Of a DNA stretch of 64,000 nt, positions 48,801 through 60,010 are shown in pieces. Under the pieces are notes generated by a model, which saw nothing but the letters and a program-made list of their open reading frames with translations, had not been told where the DNA came from and did no database searches. This stretch comes from Opisthorchis felineus (Eukaryota; Platyhelminthes; Trematoda; Opisthorchiida; Opisthorchiidae). Position 1 is the first letter of the stretch. Every line of letters begins with the position of its first letter. The stretch spans positions 1,274,598-1,338,597 of the forward strand of contig SJOL01008347.1 in NCBI GenBank assembly GCA_004794785.1. Direction: 5' to 3'. The position numbers and the translations under genes are program-made.

Positions 48801-51800
48801 CTTGTACTGCACATTTACTAGTCAGCTAGATAAGCATAACACTGAAAAAATTGCTGTGTAAAACCAGTAGGTATCCTTATCGATGGACCATCAAGAGTTC
48901 CTTACAGAGGTTTGAGCCATCGTTCACAGCTTGACAAGTGCTGATTATTACTGAAAATGGTAAGGGTTATTGGAAGGAGTGGAATGCCAAATTTCAAAAG
49001 CAGTCGAAACTGTAGCCCAGCTGGTTGCTAGATATAAACGGATCCCAGTCGCAAACTAGTGTTCTGTGAGGAAAAGCTTTTGTCTACTCGAGTAGGAAGT
49101 AGAGCAACATAGGAATACCCACTTCACTCTATTATTGAACAGTCAACTGACAGAATGCAGATACACACCCGTAGTCGGGTTTCGGTTTTGAAAAGGTGGA
49201 TTGGTTGAACTAACTATGGAGTAGGTGTGCGATTTCGGCCATGGCGCCAAGTTCACATTTCAAGATGGGCTGAGGGCGCCTGTAAGTCCGTAGGCGATTA
49301 TGTTCGAAACCGACTGCTGCATGTAATGGGCACTCACGTGAAGGTGCCTGAAGTTGACTATACATTGATTGGCTGTGAAAAATGAAGTAAGATTCAACCA
49401 AAACAATACCCACTTGTGATCTGACCAAGTTATTACGTGTGCGCTGAACGACCAGCAGAAACATTCCTCATGCTTGTCGCCGGGTCCAACCAGTTTAAAG
49501 GCGTCAGTAAATGTGACTAGATGATGCGATAATGGCACCTCCAAACTGGTCGTGGACACGAACAATTTTCACTTGCATGTTAAGTTGCTGTGGCTACACG
49601 CTGCCCCTGGTACTATTACCTGGAATGCAGTCATTTTTTGTACCGATAATGGGACTATACATGCGGATGTGGAGATCATGAGGAGCGATCCCCAAGAAGT
49701 TCACATTACATTCTCTTTTGCTAATTGTATTATTCCACCAACATGTTGTTTACGGTTACAGTTAACTAGTCTATTGCATGAAGCTCTTATGTATAATTAT
49801 AGTTTGTGTTCCATGTTATTCACTCCCCTTTTTGAGAGGGCAGTTAACCGTAAAATTATAGGTGTAACCGTAACAAATCTGTAGCTGGTTACAACTTCGT
49901 ATCTAGCAAGTGTTATAACACACGTTCCTGACACTGTGCTGCCCTGTTTTGTTTTACTCATGATTCTACTGAGTACATTTTCGGCAAACAACGTGCTAGG
50001 GACCAGACATAGTGCAGGGTCACCAATAAATTTAGTGCGGTGTGTGGCGTAGCCGCAGCCGAATGAAGTTCAGTTGGAGGAGTCTCTGTGGTACCATTCC
50101 CCACTAATAATTGGCCAATTTAGGACTCATAAGATGTGTAGAAAAGACTATATAGTAGTCTTTCACTAGTAAGTCGTTGGGCTGTCCAAAGTGCGCAGCT
50201 CTTGTAGAGGAAAGAAGGGTGATTAGATACTGTTTGCTTTAGCTGTGTTAAAGATGAGATTTACACGTCAGTGAAGCCTTGTTCAAAACTCAAGAGCAAT
50301 AACTACGGAAAGCATGAAGTCTAAGGGGGGATTTCACATTCTACCTCCAGATGGGGTTAAACAGAGGTTCGAAAGTTCCAGGGTTGCTACGTCAGTTCAG
50401 CCATTAGTTGGTTCCGAATGTATCTAAGCTGAAAGAGGGAAAACATCCATCGAAAGGATATGTGTCCATGGTATGGCAGTGGTGAAGGAGCCACAAAATT
50501 TAAATGTGACGTTGCTGTAAAACTACGGTTTTGGAGAAGTAGTGAATATATTATAGAGAGCAACCGAAAAGGTCGCTTTTAGTGGGTCTTATCTGAGCAG
50601 CTCAAGTTTAGGCCTAGTATATTAACAGCTGTGGGCGACGGGGACCGGCGTTCCTAGTAGAGTACTGGTGAAGGCTTCGTGCAACAGCTTAAGTGTGACT
50701 TGGATCTTTGTGGACTCTTCTAAGATCTTACGTTCCTACAGCCTTAACTTTGGTCCAAATGGAAGCAGGAAGTTTGCTATATTACCTGACTTTGGAGCTC
50801 TAGAATTGAGAATACACCGGAATGTTGCAAAACGTTTGTTATTGGAGGAGTTCATGGCCTAAATAGATTGCCGCACGAGTATGGACTGCAAGTATGCAGA
50901 CGTCATAGGAATAGTCCGATGCCTTCTGTTTGAATGAAAATTATGATCCCTTTTTAGTATCGTTTGCAGTCAAACAGACTATGCTAGTGATATTGTCGTG
51001 GTTAAATATGGTTGGGCGAATAACGCCTCTGTGAGAAGCAGTCCTTGGAGTTTGATATTGATGCCACGAGTTTTACTAGCTGAGCATGGCCATCCAGTAT
51101 GGTCAAAACCACGAGAGGGTGGGTGTGACAATATCAAACAGTGAAAGTTTCTGAAGGAGATATGCATTTGATGACTGAACGAAGACTTGCCGCCATAACG
51201 ATTATAGCCTAGGTGTGATTGAAAGCAGGGCAGCCTGAATAAGGTGGTCCAGTCGTCGTGAGATACAATATCTTCTTTTAAAGCCCAGTAGGGAACAAAA
51301 TGTTTTGGACAGTTTAAAAGTACGCCTGATTGGTCTGTAATTGATGTTACCAAAAACCGAGCCAGTGTTGTGACGGGGAGTTATAATGAACTTTTTCCAT
51401 AATATCAGGAATCAGTTGGAATTTCAACAGGGGGTGAAGACGTTTTGTAGAGTATATTATCCGTACCAAGACGTAAAATAGGTGCTGGATTTCTACAGGA
51501 GCATGAACAAAGTCTCATTCGATGAAAGGTATCATACGATTTATTTAGTCAAGTGACAGGTCAGGTTTAGAAATAATAACGTTTGTAGAAGGTGCGAAAA
51601 TAGTGGATTAAATATCGGAAGAGAGATCGACTGACCTAGAACAATGGAATCTCAAAGCTTCGTAGGCTAACTATCCCATCAAAGGGACTGAAGTGTGAAT
51701 GCATATAATCCTTTATTTACTACCGAACACTTCTGTGAATTTTCGAACTCAAAGGCATTTAAGGGCTTTAACAATGCGGAGTTCGGTGTTCATTTCGCGG

Positions 51801-54800
51801 ATTACCTCTGTGTTGTGATGGTGTTGCAATTTTAGCACTTTAGAATATTAAGCCTTCTCCACAACCATAGGGCGAGATATGATTGCTATGGCTGTTGCAG
51901 AGCATTGGAGATTGAAATTAAAAAAAAACATTTAGAGCTGTATCAGAACTGACGCACGATGATAAATTCCGTTCAAACAAATTTTCCCATACGGGACAGT
52001 AGGCCAGAAAAATTGAGACCAGTGATTTTGGTGCTAATGTGGAGTCTGGAATGTCGATGAATGGGGTGTTTTGTTCACTTTCCCGAGAACTATACATGTA
52101 TTTATTCGAGATATTTTTGTCTACTTCAAGCCGTACTCTCGGAGGAAGCCGCTCTTTTCAAATCAACCTCACACTATGTTGACTGGTATGGCATCCCTAT
52201 CACAGTACTTTTATATACGTGTCTTATCAAATGAAGTTATTTTTACCTGAATCTGATGAATTTCGGTTAACGTGTAGGCATCCCACCTCAGCATTGCACC
52301 ATAATAGTCTTACCCTAAGATGCACCTTTTTACTAATTCACTGGCTTTCATATCATTACTAGCTCCTACACCAGCGTATTCCCAATAGATATCCTTTACT
52401 GCAACCCCACTTGAAAACCATGGCTGCGGTTTTCAGCATTAGATGTCAGCTGCACAAAAGGCAGTCCCCCTTCTACTTGACGCACAGCTCTGTTTTCTGG
52501 ATCATCCCTATGGAAGGCGGTATTTCGCCCATAATGCAACAGCCTTTGAACCGATCATTTCTCTCCCTCTTTGGAAGCACATTTTTAGACATGACGGATA
52601 TCACATTCTTATACATGCTAGAAATCACTTGAGACATAGCTGAGATCAATCCGTAGTTTAGCAGTTTCATAGACTGAACAATTAAAAGCAATAAAGCGAA
52701 AAAAACTGCAGAAATTTTGCAAACAAACTGAACTTATCTAGATAAGTTAAACGCCACTTGTGTGCCCAGTCCCCTGGGATTGCTTTTTAATATACGGGCA
52801 GAATAAGTGCTGAAGTGCCTTGGAAGGGAGATAATGACCAAGGAGGCCTAAAAGCATCAATATTGAAGGGATATTCCAATCTTATGCTTGATAAAAGAAC
52901 TATGCGCTCTAAGGATGTAGGAAGGACGTTGGTTTTCTGCAACATCTGTATAAGGCACGACAAGATTGTGGAAATAGACTACTGGAAATCTCAATGGGAA
53001 AACTTTGTACTAGGTAAGAAGACTAGGTCTTATCAGAACTGTTTATGTCACCTGCCGTGCCAATAGTATGACCTCAGGAGAAAGAGGCTGAGGCAAGTAT
53101 ATGAACAGATACCAAAATACCTGGCCAGACGGGCGCTTTTGTCTTTATTCATCGCAGAGGGATCAGTCACGTATCCCTCGCGTTAACAGTTGACCACTGA
53201 TCCCGATGCACCAAACTGGAGTGTCTTAAGGCGATTTAAGGGGTCTTACATACATGTTTGCTTTGAACCAAAAGTGGTTTATGGGAGCCTATGTCACCAT
53301 TATGATTGGGCGAGGCTCTGAAAGAGATTTCGCAACACAGAAATGTCACTTTGCAATGACTGATGAAAAGAATACTTTACGTAAGATACTTCCCTCGTAA
53401 GTTTTTTGAAAACTCCTCGGAAATTGTATGAGTAGCGTGTTTCATCAAGTCAGTGTACAGCGATATCTAGGTTAAAATACCAAATGAAACATGTGGTGGC
53501 CTTTTACAGCACAATCAGTTGAAGACCAACATAAACGAGAGATACAGCCGGATTCACCCGTGCCCTCCTTTAAAACAAAATTAGTGTGCGAATGAGATTA
53601 TGTGACGTATATTTCAGACACTTATGTTACAACATTTAAGTTGCTGGTTTCTCTAGACAGTCTTGCCAGTTTCGATAAAAATAACAATTTTCGGTTTGAT
53701 TATGCTGTTTCAAACATCGCACATGTCATGCAGTTACGAGTGTTCTACTCTATCTAGTACTTGGTGCCCCGATTTGTACCTAATTTAAAAGGCTATCTTC
53801 AGTACCGTCAAACTTTTGTTCCCGAATCTTTTTTCTATACATTTCTGCCAAAACTAGTTCACAGCTTTGGCTTTATATAAAACGTGAATCAACCGATTTC
53901 CTAGCTGTTTCGAGTTTTGATGCGTGAGTGAAGAGTTTCTGCCAACGTCCACGATTGATTGAACCTACAGATTGAATCTACAGATGGCTAATGATTACCT
54001 GTCAGTTGAGATTGTATTACATAGCTCCTTTTGATTGACGATCCGCTACCCTTCGCTATCCTGGACAGAGCTTAGTTAAAGTATCAAAATACCGCTCTAC
54101 CTATATGGCCATCTGCCTTAAGGTGGGGCTGCCTAACGGCGGAAATCGACCTTCTTTCAAGATGCAACGCTGTCTATATTCAGCAGTCCTTCCGTCATCA
54201 ACCAAGTGTTTAAATGGCTGTCTCAACGAAAGGCAGTCCTCTTACACCACTTATCCACTTTTTCTCAATATCGCACAGCAAAGGAGTTTCGTAGTGACTT
54301 TATTGTTATTCCAACATCTGTGAAGTATGTGAGCACGACGTGGATCACAGACATGCGGTTTCTTGTCAGTTGCTGATCCCGAATGAGCAGGATAGATCAG
54401 AGAATAAGTTGATCAATCGCAACGTTTCAGCCAAAGATCTGTGCCTAATAAAACCAACTTCTTCCATACTCACTAAATTCTCCACTCGAATTCGATCCGT
54501 GCTGAAAACCGTCACAATCTAGCTCGGAACCCGAAAGCCGTACTGACTTCGCAATTCGGAGGCTGATGCAGCTACTACGAGGATCTTTCCGGCCCCGAGC
54601 GACCACTTTTGGGGGATGAACTTTTAGTTGGTACCCAAAAATATCTTCCCTTACTATAAGCAGAGTTCTCCCTCTCACAAAGCGGAAACTGAGAAATTTC
54701 AAGCTGACGAAGTTCCAGATCGTAATTTCATTCGTCTATCTCTAACCATATGACCCTACAAAAGATTACTCGCCATTATTCATGGAATAATATATTCCGA

Positions 54801-55429
54801 ACCGACGTCATAGGTCGGCCGCGAAGAATATCTTGGCCTTAGATGAGCATAATTTCGTCTGGTGAAATCTACAGGAAGTCTGACTACTTGCGGACAGCCA
54901 AGTAGACCAAGGCGAGAAAAACTCTTGGCTCATATTTGCTGATCGCGAACTCGTGGTGGGCAGTGTTCACCAAAAAGACGTCAATCTTCTGATGAGTTCC
55001 AAATGTCTCGCTACTTTTCTTCGAGGTTGGAACTTTTATACTGTGTATAAAGAGAAATGTAGCGTCCATTATGGTCTGTAGGGAGCCCTGGAGCACGAGT
55101 AAGTAAGCCGTAGAAAAACAAAACTCCTGCACTTCTGAAGAGGTATATTTAGTTGTCGCTTACTTTGTCAGTGCATATTGAACTTAAGGAACGGTACTGA
55201 AAACCATATAGCAAATGCGTGTGCTTCCTAATAACTCACAAGGACAGAGACTGTGCTTTTAAGGTAGCTGTATCTGATGGCACGACATGTGATTCGATAG
55301 AACAGAGAACAAATGTGATGTTGGAGTGTCATCGTAGAACGAAACATCATCATCGACAGTATAATATCAACGTTCAACGCTGATAATTCACTGCAGTACA
55401 ACAGTGGCTTATTTGAAATCCCCTTTGAG
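45831..55429. other. Long stretch without recognised genes
   Basis: Nearly 10 kb in which I can support no gene. The longest frames (49552-49884 plus, 49260-49565 minus, 50979-51353 minus) overlap other open frames and contain no motif I know. A perfect 18-base palindrome lies at 52731-52748. The part from about 49,000 to 51,500 holds several longer frames on the minus strand and could hide a decayed element, but I could not identify one. Confidence 0.4.
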
Positions 55430-56550
55430 AAGGAAAGATTAAAACTGAATGGACTTGGTGCTAGCCTACCACAATCACTCTGAGGTGTAAACACCTTCAG
55501 ACACTCTCTAATCAGGCCCAACGCAGGAGCTGTCCAGTAAGGACAGCGCACGGACAGCCTCCAGACATTCCATAACATCTTCCATACTCCTCTGTCAGGT
55601 CAAAGAATGGTCACCCCTACGCTTCCCCCAGTGTGAACTGGGCACAGAGAACAGCATTCTCTTCAGCAAACGATGGTTCGCCATGCGCAATACACGGCCC
55701 AACCAACGCAGCTTTTGATTCTGAACACATTCTTCAATGGAAGTCCGCTTTGCGCAAAAGAACACCTGCTTTCTAATTACCTCCCTACGGACTCACCGAC
55801 GCCAACCCACACGAGCCATGGTCCTAAGACAACGATTGTCGAACACCTGAAGACGTCTCAGTTCCTCTGCTCGAACAGACCAAGTGTCACAGAGATACAA
55901 CAAAACAGCCTGCACTGTAGCCTATTACACACGTCCCTTGAGATTCAGGCATATACCGCTTTGAGGTCGTAGGTGTCACTAATTAGAAAACGTGACCCGA
56001 GCCTTACAGATTGGTGTACTGATCTGATCTGTCATACTAAAATCGAAAGCGACACAACTCCCAAGATGCGTGAAACGCTCCACATTTCCTAGTACCTTGC
56101 CCTGGATTGTAAGTGGCGTGTTCAGTGACTGCGTGACCCTAAACGTTTTGGGTGCAAAGCGCATACCAAAGGACGGGATAGCTTTGGTCATTTCACCCAA
56201 AAACACCTGCGCCTTTTTCTCCACTACGAAGCCGAAAACGATGTCGTCTGCATATTCCAGATCGATAAGTTTTTCGTCAACAGCCGTTTGAACACCGGAT
56301 TTTCGAAGACGTTTTAGCTTTCGTTTCTCTATCTCGTGGATCACGAAACTGAATAGGAACGGACGAAGTGGAAATCCTTGATGGCCACCATTCTGGGTAC
56401 ATAAGCTTTTGGTGTGCTCTTCGTATATTACCCCACGCTCGTAAATCCAAAAATACGGAGAACTTATTGTTCTCACAAACTTCCCGGGGCACTTCTTGAT
56501 GGGTAAGTGCTTCAAGGTGTCATCCGAGTCGAGTGTGCCTTAAGAATCCA
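55430..56550 (-). mobile_element. LINE B: non-LTR retrotransposon remnant (C-terminal RT half)
   Basis: The minus strand carries the part of a LINE reverse transcriptase that LINE A lacks. It runs from just after motif A (about 56545), through the PLRPFLFSFVIHEI block, the catalytic LEYADDIV, the LTIQGKVLGNVERFTHLGS block and ARVTFSN. The C-terminal region follows in other frames, with LNLKGRV, VRAEELRRLQVFDNRCL and QNQKLRWLGRVLRM (about 55690-55730), fading near 55430. 5' truncation is normal for LINEs. The boundary upstream at about 56550 is abrupt. Family resemblance to LINE A is likely from style but cannot be tested because the two copies barely overlap. Confidence 0.88.
55500..56545 (-). 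pseudogene. Reverse transcriptase palm, thumb and C-terminus of LINE B
   Basis: A 178-codon open frame (56515-55979) is the longest credible frame in the window. It holds motif B as QGFPLRPFLFSF (usually RQGCPLSPFLF, so the conserved Gly-Cys-Pro is changed), motif C YADD at 56254-56243 with both catalytic aspartates intact, and the motif D/E region (FGMRFAP, then FTHLGSCV). Stops follow at 55978, and the C-terminal part continues in at least two other frames down to RRGDHSLT and QRSMEDVMECLEAV (about 55560). It is a pseudogene, although the palm stretch remained open. Confidence 0.86.
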
Positions 56551-57682
56551 GGAATATTAAAATTTCGGGTTGTTTATATGTATGGCGTTGTTCTAGCACC
56601 TGACGGATTGTGAACATTTCGACATTTTGTCAGTCATCAGCCATATAACTGGTTTGTGATCCGTGCAGACAACAAATTGAAAAACTTCTCAACATTTTAT
56701 TTTTGCTCCCCTTAAGGCTTCCACTTTTGCACTGCGCATTCTAATTGGCAAACCATCTACTTTTTTCGCAACTGACTCCTGTTCCATTTTCAGTTACTGC
56801 CATTTTGTCAATTCCATTTATCCGAACCATCAATCTGGGAACCCTCCTAGCCCCGGCTCCCCTGAAAAAACAAGAGGCAAAACGCTTGTTCGGGCAAAAC
56901 GGGGCAAAGTAGCCAACCCTGTGGCTAAATGTCATGGTGTTGCAGGCCCGCGTGCACACGGAGCGTGTAGGAAACCTACAGCGCGCGGGTCGCTATTAGC
57001 CGGCTGACCCCAAGATTGTCACATTAAATTCTGTCCAGCATGACAAATTATTCTGATGGCAGAGAGGTGCACGTCGGAGTTTAGTGACTTCAGTAGTGGA
57101 GTTTTAACATAGGTAACGGAGTTACACTTTGACCACGTAGGATGCTGGATTCGGAAATGAGTTTCTACAACCTTTTAAGGTGTTGTTCTTAGGGCAGGTA
57201 CATACGAGCATTCCTGCAAGCTACTGCAGGCTAACACAAACGTTTTTCATTTCAGCCGTGCTATGCTGTATCCACCCACCTCCCACTTCACAGCGTCCGA
57301 CACCGAAATTATCATCGACGTTTAAGTTTAAGTTCTTAAGCATCTCTTGCAGACGGAGATCCAAAGTTGTAGCATAGACTGCCATATATAAACCTCAGTT
57401 CTCTCATTCCCAATTCAATGAACAAATGACAGCCGTAGGGGGTATGTGATTTCACCAAGCAATTTTAGCACTGAACGTGAACCACTGACTTAGCAAGATC
57501 AAGTATACAGACCGCAAGTCTCCGGTCCTCAGCCACCACCAAGTACTTTTCACTTTCCAGCCATATGATGGTAAGGTACGCTGCCCTTCAAAGGCGAATC
57601 CAAATATCTTTCCTACCAGGGTGGTTTAAATTGACTTCTCCACATCAGACTATAGAAAATGGGCTTGGGAGTTTTCGCCCAA

Positions 57683-57701
57683 GTATATATATATATATAT
57701 C
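57683..57701. repeat. (TA)n microsatellite
   Basis: About nine uninterrupted TA units. Confidence 0.95.
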
Positions 57702-57935
57702 CGGACTCCTTTTTGCTATGCTCCAGTTTACCTGAGTTCCACCCGGAATCGCAAGCAGTGTCAAATGGAGGTTCTACAAGAGCACTCCAACTTCCATAAC
57801 CACGTGTGGTAGGATTTTCAAAACAGATTGGTGGCAGTTTCGTGCACCACACTAGCAAGTCAATTAATGCAGCTCATGCATTGATGTGGTGGCTGGTTTT
57901 ACTGAACTTACTGAAAGCTTACATCTGATCCACCT

Positions 57936-57956
57936 CGTTATTGTTATTATTATTAT
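57936..57956. repeat. (TTA)n microsatellite
   Basis: GTTATTG followed by four TTA units. It is similar in type to the tail of the SINE at 59784, but no head is recognisable upstream. Confidence 0.8.
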
Positions 57957-59127
57957 CGGTCACATATTAACTGATACGGTACCATATTTATAACATTGAC
58001 AGAAACGAAGGAATTCACTACTGCTAGTTTTGACAAACCGTTTAACCACACATCTGCATTCCGTTCATCCTGATAGACAGTCGGTTCTAAACGCGCGCAG
58101 AACACACTGTATGTGCGATTGTCAGATACTGTTTGGAATGTGCATCATTCTTCACTGGAAACAGCGAAACCAGTCCATTGCTCTTCAGAAACACTCCGTC
58201 ATGTTTAGGCGGCTCGCAATTCTGTTACAGTGCCCTCCTAAATAGTGCACATACTCAGAAATGGTCAAATTTGTACATCTCTTGGAAGCGCAAGTTCTTG
58301 GAAAGCACAGTTTATTAATTCCCTAGTTAATATCTTTCTCAGGTCTCCGACTTCGTATGAAAAACTGAGAGTAAGATGAGAGTTTAGTATTCTTAAAATA
58401 AAGCGCGCCAGTAACTATAACTGAACGAAATACATGCCTACATTTGGTCTGAATCAATGACTAGGCTGCCGGCTGTAGGTGACGCTTGAGTTGGATAATG
58501 TTTACCATTAGAAGCACATTTGACGAACAGACAAGCAAAACCGCCTACTGTAAGCCATCTGCCTTTCTACTTAGTGGAACACCACTTCAATTGCAGGTTT
58601 TATGTTCTTCAGGGGCTGGAAATTCTCAAGTTCCGTTGCTGAGCTACCTGCTGATTTTTAACTATGTTGTTTTTATACCGTTAGTGTAAGCATTTACCTC
58701 ATGAGCAGAAACCGCTTTGCTTTCCTTTGAGCCTAAGAACAGAGAAATACAGACATACAGAGACATACAGTTGGAGCAAAATTGCACCGCGTGTTGTTGC
58801 GCCATGCGGAAGGTTGGTCAGCGAATTCATCATAGGGTTGTGACAGGAAATGTGCTCCTGCCCTCCCCCTCACGTCAAAGATACTGGGCCGGCACTAACA
58901 TCACACGAGGCTACGAAATATAGGTGCGTCGGATGGACATACGGAAATGTTATTACCTCCCATCAGCAACCACCAGTGAACGGAGCGAAGTCTCCCAAAA
59001 CAGACCTAAATGCTAAAGTGAACGGACTCAACCTTCTCACGATAAGACAATCGACAGTGAAACTTCCGAAAACACCCCCGTGCTCTTCATCTTGCGCTTC
59101 GAGCAAACAAACTCAGTTCTTTTTTTC

Positions 59128-59557
59128 TTGGCACGAGACAAACCTGTTTGGCCTTTCTTGGGGTAGGCGTAGTACCCTGGTTTCCACCAACTCTGCTCTA
59201 CTTGAAGAACAAACTGTATGTAATCGGCGAAGTGTACTCATTTGCAAATTAATTTGATGTGAACGGAGACCTTAACGTAATCTCTCACTCACGCTATTCA
59301 CCAAATGAGTGTGCTGAACATAAGCAGTCTCGTGTTTCAGTTTGTATACTACTCGAGGTATTGCAATATATTTTCTTGAAACAACACACCACTAGTGAGC
59401 GAGTTATTCAGTTTTAACCAGTTGACGCCAGTTTGTTTTGCAGATTAGTGTATTGCACCGATTGCGCACTTTTTGTTGTTCAGGTAAAGTTGATAGAAAC
59501 CCGAGAATTATGCCTACCCAAGAAGCGCAAAACCGATAGTGGGCTTTCAGAGTAGTG
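59128..59557. mobile_element. Inverted-repeat (CACTA-like) transposon, copy B
   Basis: A left arm (about 59128-59255) and a right arm (about 59436-59557) are inverted copies of each other. Blocks such as CTTTCTTGGGGTAGGCGTAGT pair with TATGCCTACCCAAGAAGCGC, and ATCGGCGAAGTGTACTCATTTGCAAA pairs with TTTGCAGATTAGTGTATTGCACCGAT, with many mismatches. The spacer matches copy A over about 150 bases (AATCTCTC, AATGTGCTGMAC-like, TCAGTTTG/TCAGTTGC, ATATTTTC). The right end is GTAGTG at 59552-59557, again giving CACTAC for the inverted end. The outer left end is too eroded to place. No coding capacity. It is older than copy A by its arm divergence. Confidence 0.68.
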
Positions 59558-59783
59558 GGTTCGGTCAGGAAAATATACTACCATATCTCGAATGTCGTAT
59601 TAACTGAAACGTGAGGTGACTTCAGTGCAACACATTCAGTCAGAGAATATTATAAAAGAGTGATCCTTCAGGGTCCCTCGTTAACAACAGTGTAATTTAC
59701 AATGTGTTGTATTTCAGGAAAACCCCTTCTTCTTTATAAGAGTTTAGCAGAATAACTGGCATGCCGTGCTCTTTTTGGAAGTG
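59558..59783. other. No gene seen
   Basis: A short spacer between transposon copy B and the SINE. Nothing recognised. Confidence 0.5.
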
Positions 59784-60010
59784 TGCTCGAGGTAGCTCAG
59801 TGGTTAAGGTGTGAACTTACTGACCGGAATTTTCGTGGTTTGAACCCAACCTTGGCATCTCGATCGCTTCTATCTAGGCTTGAGCAACTTGACACAATCT
59901 CAGCCGTCGTGCTTCCTTCGGGTGGCATGGTAGTTATGCACCGAAAGGGACTCGCCGCTGAACAATTGTTATTAGTATTATTTATTATTACCATTAGGGC
60001 CACTGTGTCT
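59784..60010 (+). mobile_element. tRNA-derived SINE with TTA-rich tail
   Basis: The head carries a near-consensus Pol III A box (TAGCTCAGTGG, 59793-59803) and, 44 bases on, a B box (GGTTTGAACCC, 59837-59847; one change from GGTTCGANNCC). The acceptor and T stems do not pair well, so it is not a working tRNA gene. A tRNA-unrelated body follows (GGCTTGAGCAACTTGAC..., then CTTCGGGTGGCATGG and GACTCGCCGCTGAAC), and then a TTATTA-type tail at about 59968-59996. Head, body and simple-repeat tail are the layout of a SINE. The promoter boxes look intact enough that the element could once have been transcribed on its own. Confidence 0.72.

Larger units (their letters stand above)
56551..59127. other. 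No gene seen
   Basis: No supported gene. It holds two short microsatellites (57683 and 57936) and a G+C-richer patch at about 56830-57010 without recognised content. Confidence 0.45.

Noticed and set aside
49260..49884. Overlapping open frames of 101 (minus) and 110 (plus) codons
   Set aside because: No motif is recognisable on either strand and the frames overlap each other. They are probably chance or part of an unrecognised old repeat.
50979..51353. Minus-strand open frame of 124 codons
   Set aside because: No domain, no splice context and no start context that stands out.
52731..52748. Perfect 18-base palindrome AACTTATCTAGATAAGTT
   Set aside because: A perfect palindrome of this size is expected about once in a few windows of this length by chance, and nothing around it suggests a function.
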